From assembly GCA_032821775.1 (NCBI GenBank), contig JAVLRN010000009.1, forward strand, positions 2,728,001 to 2,792,000: a stretch of 64,000 nt of DNA. Reading direction: 5' to 3'. Source of the stretch: Sanguinoderma infundibulare. Taxonomy: Eukaryota > Basidiomycota > Agaricomycetes > Polyporales > Polyporaceae. Below, one piece after another: positions 55,401 to 64,000 of this stretch. The position numbers and the translations under genes were made by a program. The notes beneath the pieces were generated by a model. That model worked only from the letters and a program-made list of their open reading frames with translations. It was not told the DNA's origin and did not search any database. Within the stretch, counting starts at the first letter, position 1; each line of letters starts with the position of its first letter.

Positions 55401-56046
55401 GACGCGAGCGCATCCTCGGACGCGACCAGCGGCAGCAGCTTGTTCCTCAACTGCCCCAGCTCCGGGAACCACGCCGGGTTCGGGTGCCCCCGCGAGTGCG
55501 TCGAGCTCCCGCTCCCGCTTCCACTCCCCGTCCCACTCCCCGCGTATGAATCCGAGGTGGACGCGGATGCCATGAACCGCGGCGCGGCGAGGGTGCTGGT
55601 AAGGGGATCGCCCGAGCCGGACGCGCCCAGGCCGTACTCCCAGTCGAGCTCGTCGAGGATCATCCGGACGGCTTTGAGGATGTTGAAGTAAACGATCGGC
55701 CGCCACGACGGCCGCTCGCGGTCGAGGGTCGAGGACGAGTAGTAGAGCTGAAACTGCTTTTGGAGCGTCGATTTGCCCGACTCGGCCTGCCCGAGCAACA
55801 TCACTGTCCACGAATCAAGCAGTGTCTAGTGTTGGCAGGGAGGAGATACGCACCTTTGACGTCCCGAGACTTCTTCTTCCTCATAGCCTCGCGCTCGCGC
55901 TGTGGGGCACGTCACATACGCATATGGTCGGCTGCGAGGATCGATGGGTGATAGAGAGACGGCCGACGCACCTTGAGGTCCTCGTCGATGGCGTTGCTGA
56001 CGCGGAGTGCCTCCTCCTCCTCTGCGGGGCTGCGGCGCTGGCGCAT
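52490..56046 (-). CDS. Divergent heterotrimeric G-protein alpha subunit
   Basis: It is a GTP-binding signal transducer downstream of G-protein-coupled receptors. Recognised pieces in order are SNAIDEDLK, MLLGQAESGKSTLQKQFQLY (P-loop), a helical domain with a long Gly/Ser insertion (55.3-55.65 kb), FLANIGRIAQPDYLPSNG, DILHVRLQTIGVTEHAF (switch I), WLLYDVGGA plus RGQ plus RHAWVPFFDD (switch II), AIIFLAPISAFDQ, YLEEDPRTNRIDDSLQLF, a NK then TDLLRQKLESGIKVRK (guanine motif), YRAHFIQVHRR-like sequence, and IMRSHLTKIGLA at the end. The residue at the catalytic Gln place of DVGGQ is Ala. There are at least ten exons, including a 9-bp one at 54641-54649. The start at 56046 (MRQRRSPAEEEEALRVS) lacks the Gly2 myristoylation signal, so a further 5' exon may exist. 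Confidence 0.88.
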
Positions 56047-59000
56047 GCTGTCCTTTACGTGTCCTTGGTCAGTGGCCGAGCGAGCTCCGAGGAACTCAAA
56101 CGAGAGGGCTTGTGCTTGAGGAGGATGGATCACGCTCGGAGATATCGTGCGCCGGGCGCGGGACGGAAACAGACAGACGCAGCGGGCACAGGCGGCGACA
56201 CGGGCGCAGGCGCGGAAATCCGCAAAGAAGCAGTCTCTGAGGGAGAGGAAGAGGAAGGGGCAGGGATCCCGGGGCGAGGATAGAGAGAGCGAGGTCGGAA
56301 CAGGGAGAGGGCAGAGAGGTATATCGCCCGCGCCGTCCCACGGCGAGGATTACATTGTGATGGAGAAGAAGAGGCCATCATCATTGTCTGATACTCACCG
56401 GTCACCCATGACAGCTCCCTCCTCCGCGTCCGTCTCCCCGGCGTCTGCGTCCAGACCTGCACACCGAGCACACCATCCACACGTCCACCCCGCACAGCCT
56501 CTTTCCCTCCACCCCTGCCGCTTGTGCCGCGAAAGTGTATTTCCAGCCTTACGTATTCCTCCTGCAACCTCTCTCTTCCGCAAACGCATATGATACTCCC
56601 TTCTTCTCCTCCGGCTAACGTCCGACGCCCCGCGCTCGCCCTCATCCCCAACGACCGGTCGCCATCCGGGTCCCCGGACGTCCAATGACATAGGTGATAA
56701 TCGGGGCCCAGGACCACAACGCCCAATGTCAACGTAGACTATTCTGATGCCCTCCCCCGGCCCCGTCCCGCCGGCCCATCGCTACCATGCGTTGTTGGAA
56801 ACGCGGGCCGGTGGTATACACGTATACATAGTACAGAGTCTAAGTTCGCCACTGGTAAGGCACGAGAGAACGTCGAGGGCGTCGTGCCTGCGGCAGCGGC
56901 TGGCGATCAGTTACCGTATCCCAATCCGGCGTCTCGGCGCGCGATCGAGCCGACCTGAAGCGCCACAAAGATCTCCACAGGCGCCCGTGCCTCCACTTGA
57001 ACTTGAACATGTTTTCAAGGCGGCCTTTTGCTAGCTGGTCTCACTGGCAAACCTCCCCCTCCCTCCCCTGTGTCTCAAAGCCCGCGTCCAGCCTGTGCTC
57101 GGGCTCATGAATACATGAATACATGAATTGGCCCAAGTACGTCGCATGCCATCACGCGCCTGCCGAGCACTTCTCAATCGGCTTGTCCGTCCTTGACTCG
57201 TTGCCAGCCCGGCCTTGCATGTGCGAACGCGCGCGGTGTGTGCATACGCGTGCACACATACGATTGGTTCACAATCTAGGGAAGGCTAGACGGTGGAGGG
57301 CGTGCCTTGCAGTGCTCTGATACACGCATACACACATATCGTGTGCGCTGCGCAGATCCCGAGGAGTCACACCCGGATCGCGCCCGCGCGCCATCCTACC
57401 TGACACCCCTTCTGATTCGGGATGAAAACCGTGGTTCCAATTCACAATGCGCGCTCTGGCTCGGGCGACGCGGATTCGGAATCCGGGGTTTTATGTAAAA
57501 TCGCCAACGCGCCGCGATTCAGAAGGTCGACGACCATCGTTGACACATCGATGGTCAGATGAACGCACGGACGACCGAAAACGGATCTGGCGAGCCAGAT
57601 ACGCTGTCACGATGGACGACGCGACAGAACGGCCGCGTCAGAACAGAACCCGATGGACGACATTGTCATCATCCATTCCGGTCAGGATTCAGCAAGTTCA
57701 AGTCTCACGAAAGAGATCCAGCACGCGCTCGAAAAGGCAAGCACGTCCTTGCGCGACCCCTCCGAACCTCGCGACCACGCGCTTCCTCAAGCGTTCCCCC
57801 TGCCCGAGTGGGTGCCGCGCGCGACAGGGGACATGGTGGGATCTGCTCCCCCCCAGTGGTACGTACGTGGTGCGTGTGCACGCTGTGGGCGCGTCCTTGA
57901 CCTTGACCTCTTCCAATGATTTATGTAGGCAGGCGCGGGAACGCTGGAGTCCGAGATAACCAGCAGCGGCCTAATCCCGGATGACTCACCCTCGTACTCC
58001 CAACAACACAGCACCGAGCAGTCTCCGATCAAGCCCGCCCGCGTGTGTCACTCTGTGTGGCCGTGCGCGAGGGTTTGCGCCAGGCGTTCGCACGTATGTA
58101 TATGTACGTGTACGACGCGAGCGCCGTCGGCGGCGATTAGCATCGGCTCGGGCTATGGACCGTCCGACGTTCAGCGGCTCGACGCCGCAGGGTCAAGGCA
58201 TTTGAACCCCTCGCACAAGGTTGGCATTGTCTCAAAAGTACTGTTCATCACGTCCATCCGTCTCTCGATTGCGATTACACCCGCCCGCGGGCCTCACCAA
58301 GGTGCCCGAATCCAGTTGACGAAGAGATCCGGTCAACGGTCGTGGGCATAGTTATGCATGCGGCGGCCGGTGGCGCGCGGTTCTGCGGCTCTTGCACCGC
58401 CATGACGCTCTCAGTCGCCACTGGTTGAAATTTCGCGCTTCCAGTCTTCCGTTCGTTTCGCTCCATTCCTGGTCCTTCGTTTTATGGCTTTGACTCTCAT
58501 TCTCCATCATGCCTCGTGTAGGTTAGGCCTCGCCGAATCCGAATCCGAATCCGAATCCTCATTCCCAGAAGTTGGCAACCCCCGTGTGTCAGCAAAAGAC
58601 GATCGGGTTCGCTCTCGCGGTCATCCTCCGAAGTTATGAAGTCAAGTCCTGATCGCCACCTCAAGCGTGGCAAATGGTCCGCAATTCCGCTCGCGGCCGG
58701 AAGAAGTGACCGTGTTCGAACGTCCCCACGCGTCCTCCCCCGCGAACCATCGTTCTCTAGATCTGCCCCGGGGTTTCAGCCTGACGCTCCCAGCTTCCTG
58801 CCAGACGACCTCGGGCGGCTCTCGTCTCGCACTCGGCCATCTGCCGTCTTACGGCGCAAGGAATGCTCTGCGATCCGTCCGATCCTGAACCCTGCCACCC
58901 TACAACCGTCTGTTCTCGAACGTCGGTCTGCGGGCGGGCGTTCAGACCTCTACCTCATTGGCAGATAGTTTTTGGATGCTCCACGGTCCATGCTTGCTGC

Positions 59001-59482
59001 TCTCGCTACGCACTCCGAGCGGCCGAGCACCGCAGTGCGAACGGGAACGTCCAAGCTAGCGGGTTATATGGGTGAGCGGGTGATCGTGAGCGTTTGGGCG
59101 AGCGCATCGGCTCTCCAGTGTGGTCTTACGAACCCGGGTGGGAACAGACGGCTGATGCTTCGAATCCCGTGCCGTTTGCCCGTTGGTAAGCGGGCACTCA
59201 CTGTGGTCGATGGTGTCGCTGGCGTTGAGCGGGCGTGCGCTGGAGGGCCCGGGGACTTGCCGGGGAGCGCTCTTCGAGTATGCTTAACACTTATAGAGTC
59301 ATACTGTGATTGTGTGTACGCAGCGCGGGGACGTTGATGTTTTCTCTGGAGGTCGGCTCCCTCCGATCAGCGTTGGTCGTCAAATGATCATGACCTCCGG
59401 AGACGGCATGCACTGGTGGTGCAAGAGAGCATCATATATAACACGCAGCAACATGTTGATATCACTCCACTACAGGTATATC
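56047..59482. other. Intergenic, no gene recognised
   Basis: These 3.4 kb lie between the G-alpha 5' end and F-box/WD40 copy 6. The first few hundred bases may hold a G-alpha leader exon. Open frames (56147-56593, 57447-57959, 57653-57919, 58636-58968) have no recognisable domain. A hexanucleotide repeat (GAATCC, four to five units) lies at about 58535-58558. Confidence 0.4.
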
Positions 59483-61819
59483 CTACGCGCAAAGTTCCTC
59501 GGGAATAACATCACAAAGGCGACGGATGAAAACACTCCCATCTTCCGCCCCCGACGACAGTGTTCTCCCATCCGCGGAGAAAGCTACTTTCTTAACCCAG
59601 TCCTTATGCTCGCGGAACGTCGCCACGCACAAACCGTCTCGAGTCCTCCACAGTCGGACTGTCTTATCTGAGGATCGCGACGCGATGTACCGCCCGCATG
59701 GAGAGAAGCACGGATCGCGAACAAAGTTGCTACGCCCGCAGAGCGAGAGGAGCATCGCGCCACTGTTTGAATCCCAGATGTTCATCGTCCCGTCCGCCGA
59801 TGCGGATAGCAGCGCCCCGTCCGGTGAAAACGCCACTTTGATTACCCGGCTCGTGTAGCCCTGCAACGTGAGGAGCTGCTTTCCTGTATTGCCATCCCAG
59901 ATCCGGACAGGGTGGTCGTCGGACGTGGTGGCGACGCGCTTGCTGTAAGACGCGGTGGCGAGGCGCGTGCTGTCAGGATGGAAAGCGAAATCCTGGAGGT
60001 AACCGTCGCTAAGGACCATGTGCCGTGCGCCCGATGCTACGTCCCAAACGCAACACTGCTTATCACCCCAGCCCGAGGCAAGCCACCGGCCGTCCGGAGA
60101 AAAGCAGATGGAGCGGATCTCCTCCTGGTCCGCACCTGTGAGGAGGTGGAGCTGCTGGGACTTCCGGACGTCCCACAGGCGCACAGCCGGGGCCCCTTCC
60201 CATATGCGGCTAGGATAACCATCGTGGTCGTATACGAGGGCGATCGTGGTCCCGTCTGGTGACCACACACAACTCGAGTGGCCCTCGAACGTCGCGACTT
60301 TGAGGGCCCCTCCTTGGCTGATGTTCCAAATCACAACGTTCCTCCCGTCAAACCGGGAGACGCCGGATGCGAGATACCGACTATCTGGGGAGAACGCGAG
60401 TGATATGATGGCTCCGTTGAGAGGATGGAACCATTCATGGGAGACCTGGCGGTCCGAGCTCCACAGAATGATGATGGAATCCATGGACCCGGTTGCGATC
60501 CACTTGCTGTCCGAAGACACGGCGAGCGACTTGACTGGGCCATCATGGCCGGTGGTTGTCCCTACACAACTGATGAGCTGCCTTGCCACCATCGTCCTCT
60601 TTGAGACTCACAGACTACTTTGTTCGACTGAAGAGCAATTGCATTGCGTTTGCCGAGAATCGGGAAATACGGTCGGAGCTCTTGACTCCAGAATGCATCC
60701 CGATGGCGTGATAGCTGGGAGGATCGGAAGATTACTGAGGGTTGAGCTACACGGTCGAGTTCCACGTCGAGCCTTAAGTATCCGAACGTAATCCTGCCCG
60801 CTGCGGACAGCATCCGATGGGCGTCGCATGCAGATTTAACCATGAGGGTTACTGTGACCTCCTTCAAATTTGCAGAACGGAAAGTCTTCAAGAACTCGAC
60901 GGTCTTCATAATTTCCCGAGCGTGGACATTTGCCAGCGAGTTGATGATCAGAAAGCGTAGCTGAGCCCATTCGTTCGGCTGTGGAAGTGAATGCCATTGT
61001 TCTGAGCAGATCGAAGGGAGTGAGTATACGACGAATGGGTTGCCGTAGGTTGATGCAAGGTAGTGAGGGACTCACTATATTTTGCGATAGTCAAGGACAA
61101 AGTCTCCACCGTGGCTTTAGCCATCTCTAGCAGAAACTCCCCTGCCGTTTTATCCACCCTTTCGCCTATCTAAAATGAGGAGCCCGAAGGTCAGAGATTG
61201 TCACGGAGACATGCGGGATGGCCCTTACTTGAAGCGTCCTTAGTTGTAATTGTCTACATGAACGTTGTCCGGTCACGAGTAGATTCGGGCTAGCACTTTT
61301 CTCGATGTACACAATCCGGCAGAAGAGCTCTTTGGCGCTTGGAAATGCCGCGAGGAGGCGAACGAACTCGAGATCTGTCGCAAAAGTCATGTTGCAGAAT
61401 CGGAGGGTCTGAATGTGCGTTCCAGATACACGACAGTGTGTGAGACTCGACTGGTGCAGAATGGTGTTCTTTTGGAGTGGCGAGGAGGAGAATTCGATTT
61501 CGGTGAGGTTAGGAAGCATTTTGAGGGGGAGGGAAGGCACCAAGTCGGTCGGATACATGGCTATCCTTCGAACGAGGGGTGCAAGTTGTGGTTTGGCGCG
61601 GAGGAAGTCACGAAGGCCGAAGATACGTTTTATACTGGTGATCTTGACGCAGGAAATGAGAAGAGAGAAACTACGAGGACGGAGTTGACGACATGTGAGG
61701 GAAAAATTGCGCAGGGCGCGGCGATCGTCGCATGAATGGCCAATGACCTTCTCAATAACTTCCCAAGGGAGAGAGGGGGACATAGCGAGTCGAGTGCCGA
61801 ATGCGAAGACGAGAGCCAT
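59483..61819 (-). CDS. F-box/WD40 fusion protein, copy 6 (intact, inverted)
   Basis: On the minus strand, exons 61229-61819, 61076-61169, 60612-61001 and 59483-60561 give 717 residues without a stop. The F-box part is SPSLPWEVIEKVIGHS, then NFSLTCRQLRPRSF. The middle has FLIINSLANVHARE and HRDAFWSQELRPYFPILGKR. The propeller starts TTTGHDGPVKSLAVSSDSKW and ends ADGRTLSSGAEDG and VFIRRLCDVIPEE. One blade carries a short insertion (ATASYSKRVATTSDDHPVRI). Intron positions and phases equal those of copies 1 and 5. The divergent partner is module B at 62.5-64 kb, as in the 39-45 kb block but inverted. Predicted role: substrate receptor of an SCF-type ligase. Confidence 0.83.
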
Positions 61820-62480
61820 AGCGGGTCGTGGGGGGAATGGGAGGAGGACAAGGCAGGAGGAGTACACGCGGCCGATGCAGTGTGCCCGGTGAGATAGTCT
61901 TTGAGCCGCAGTAGCCCCGAGGGTCAGAAGGCTCGGTATTTGATAGCCGCCTACAACGCTTCGGACTTGTCCACATTGAACTCAAAAATGCCCTGAGCCC
62001 TCGGGTCCAGTCTCGCAATGTGAATGGACAGGCTTCTGACTGACCGCCTTGTTATTTCAGCCGTGTCCACACAGCGTTGAGAGTTTATTCCGATGCGAAC
62101 TGTGGAATGACATCACGAGCCACTCCTCTTATTTTCAAGTCCGGAGCAGAGGAATTCACCATGTGCAACTTCCGGACCACCTGCGCCCCGGAAGCCCAAG
62201 CCCCAGGTGTAAACTGCGTGCACTTCTACACGACACAGCCAATGAGCCTGTACAATGCGCGGCGAACGATTACCTGTATCGGTACAAGTACGTATACACT
62301 GGATTAGTATTGATACTAGTTTGAATAGTTGCACGGACGTAATTGTAGTAGGGTTCTGTCGGGCAGTGTCCCGGCTAGATCCTAACAGACGGCGACTGGA
62401 TCGCGGGTAACGATGGGATATGATACGACGGAGAGGCAGATAGAGTAACCCAATCCGACACATGTGGTCACGTGCCAGAT
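61820..62480. repeat. Shared 5' flank of F-box/WD40 copy 6 (inverted)
   Basis: In reverse orientation it matches the sequence upstream of copies 2, 4 and 5, including the GACAGAACCCTACTACA box near 62345. It is the spacer between two divergent genes and so should contain both promoters. Module C, present at 27 and 41.5 kb, is missing here. Confidence 0.55.
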
Positions 62481-64000
62481 CGACCTCCGGTTCGACCTCG
62501 GCGCGCGGCGAAGGTGCGTGATCGCGACTCGACCAAAGCTTGACTAGTTGACTGCTCGCTCGAGGCAGGTGTTCGATAGAGACGACTATCACCACATACT
62601 GACCAGCTCCAGTCAGGATCCCGGGACGGTTGCACGCGCAGGCTGACAGAGTGGTGGCGGGTAGGAGAAGCAGCCACTCCCGGGTGGCAGTATTGCTACA
62701 GCCTCCCCTGTCCATGCGCTCGAGTTGGGCGTCGAGGAGGAAGCCGAAGGCCAGGGGGGTGATCATGATGCTGGTCTTGAAGTTGAAGGTGTGTGCGAGG
62801 CTCCTTGCTGATGTTCTGGCCCAGTTCTGCGCACTGGAACGTGGTCGCTGACTGACTATACGATCCGTAATCAACAGGGGGCGATCTTGAAACGATTCAC
62901 ATGCCGAAGCTGAAATGTGCCGTACATGTCCGGGTACGTCCTCTCGAAGGCCAAAGCGCGCCAGTCTGAGCTTTTGCAAGCTGAACTGACGACAAGCTCG
63001 CTGACAGGTCATGGTGGCGCCGCAATTGATATTACTCGCTCGAATCAGGCTTTCGAAAGGACAGTGCAGTACGACATCTTCGATAAGGTTGTCGATGCGC
63101 TCAAGTTTGACGTCGAGGATGATGGCGGCCGGACGAAGCTGAACTTGAATTTGAAGGCGTATGTGATTCTACCGGTTGATATGTGCGCACTCCGAGTCGA
63201 ATGGCTGTATGACCCGCGACCGATAGATGGAGAGTGCGTCGCCAATCTTGAAGCGACTGGGCATTTTGGAGCTGCAGGAGGCTGACATCGAGAGCGCAGG
63301 CGCAGACGTCCACCTCTGCCACCTGGAGAATATCACGACCTTCGGCAAGTTCGCCTGCACGTCCATCGACGACGTGGACCTTTGGCTCGAAGAAATCGAG
63401 GACGAGGTAAGGGCTGCCACCCTCGCTAGTTCAGTTCCCGTCAATAGTGACATTCCAATCCACGTTCGTCCACTAGCAAACTGCTACCACATCGCCTTGA
63501 CAGCCCACTAACATGACCCGCTTGACACCAAACCGCAGCCTTCTCTCACCACGACGTCATCGGTGCAGCGATCCTCGCTAGTAACGGTGACTGCACGGAG
63601 TATTTCCAGCACCCGGTCACTCATAAGCCAAGTACCACCGGGAGCATCTCGTTCAGCGAGGTGAGTTTGCTCTTCCTTGAATATACCTGGTTTTCAGATA
63701 CACCATTGTTCGTCACGCTAAACCATACGTCTCTGTGCAGGCCCAAGCGTACCAGCTCGGCCATCATCTACCGCGACACGCCACCTTCAGCGTCCGGGAC
63801 AGTGCGCGATTCGTTGCGCACGCCCGGAACCGACTTTTGTCGAACCCGCTGTCGAACCCCACGGGTCCATACCATTCGAGTGTCGCATCTTATGCCCATG
63901 CCACCGTGAGAGGGCTAGATGTCGCCGTTCTGTGTTGCTGGTGATCAGCTCGACCATCCGGTGGTTTCGGGGCTCTGTCCTAGGCTGCCTGAGGGTCACA
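62481..64000 (+). other. Module B gene copy, runs off the window (unrecognised)
   Basis: Plus-strand pieces match those of 39.4-41.1 kb in the same order: VVTCQIDLRFDL, EKQPLPGGSIATASPVHALE, LETIHMPKLKCAVHV, IFDKVVDALKFDVEDDGG, ILKRLGILELQEADIESAG with LENITTFGKFACTS and DDVDLWLEEIEDE, DVIGAAILASNGDCTEYFQH, and HATFSVRDSARFVAHARNRL, then SYAHATVRGLDVA before a TGA at 63942. Exon ends at 63407 (GTAAGG), 63660 (GTGAGT) and 63740 (CAG) are good. It has no transmembrane segment or signal peptide and no domain I can name. The homologous DNA continues to the window edge. Confidence 0.5.

Noticed and set aside
57447..57959. Plus-strand ORF upstream of F-box/WD40 copy 6
   Set aside because: Overlapping open frames with no splice structure or domain; not better than chance in GC-rich DNA.
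59100..59175. TTCGAATCCCG box suggesting a tRNA gene
   Set aside because: No matching A box, acceptor stem or anticodon arm could be folded around it.
62113..63012. 299-codon minus-strand ORF
   Set aside because: It runs antisense through module B exons and introns; the plus reading shows conserved blocks shared with the 40-kb copy.
1..64000. CRISPR arrays, NACHT-type NLR genes or a biosynthetic gene cluster
   Set aside because: No regularly spaced repeats, no NACHT/NB-ARC motifs and no polyketide, peptide or terpene synthase motifs were seen. The WD40 repeats are joined to F-box regions, not to NLR domains.

Overview
The window comes from a eukaryotic nuclear genome, almost certainly a basidiomycete fungus of the Agaricomycete (mushroom or polypore) kind. 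The evidence is GC-rich coding sequence, genes split by many 50-60 bp GT-AG introns, F-box proteins opening with a LPWEV-type motif, a Gal4-type zinc cluster, an FHA-domain checkpoint kinase and a G-alpha subunit of the divergent expanded basidiomycete type. No prokaryotic features, rRNA, tRNA or CRISPR were seen.

Left block (1-5960): the 3' end of an Ariadne-type RBR ubiquitin ligase, a secreted or membrane protein with a histidine-rich middle (minus strand), and a small unrecognised gene. Single-copy block (15.3-25.0 kb): a securin-like protein (minus), a C-terminal Zn2Cys6 regulator (plus) and a Chk2/Rad53-type FHA kinase (minus) with a possible spliced-in membrane tail. Right single-copy block (47.3-56.0 kb): a long disordered basic protein (plus) and a G-alpha protein (minus).

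The rest is a repetitive accessory region built from copies of a few modules. The main one is a four-exon gene fusing an N-terminal F-box region to a C-terminal WD40 propeller. Copies lie at 6.6-8.8 kb (intact), 12.2-14.6 kb (one nonsense codon), 26.7 kb (fragment), 28.4-37.2 kb (pseudogene), 42.8-45.1 kb (intact) and 59.5-61.8 kb (intact, inverted). Travelling with it are an unrecognised multi-exon module ('B': 9.1-10.1, 39.4-41.1 and 62.5-64 kb) that lies head-to-head with an F-box/WD40 gene, a second unrecognised module ('X': 10.4, 37.3-38.3 and 45.2-46.0 kb), a duplicated 5' flank ('C'), and a glyoxalase I gene present as one intact and one broken copy.

The F-box/WD40 copy at 28.4 kb is split by a complete Ty1/copia LTR retrotransposon (30122-36642, minus orientation). 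It has 359/361-bp LTRs, a 5-bp target duplication GTTGC, a half-tRNA(iMet)-type primer site and a polypurine tract. Its gag-pol keeps one reading frame over 1801 codons with no frameshift but carries ten stop codons, all explainable by C-to-T changes. The host copy has four nonsense codons of the same kind. This points to cytosine deamination acting on the element and on its host gene, and is the most striking signal here. All intron positions are by eye from splice signals, reading frame and comparison between copies.
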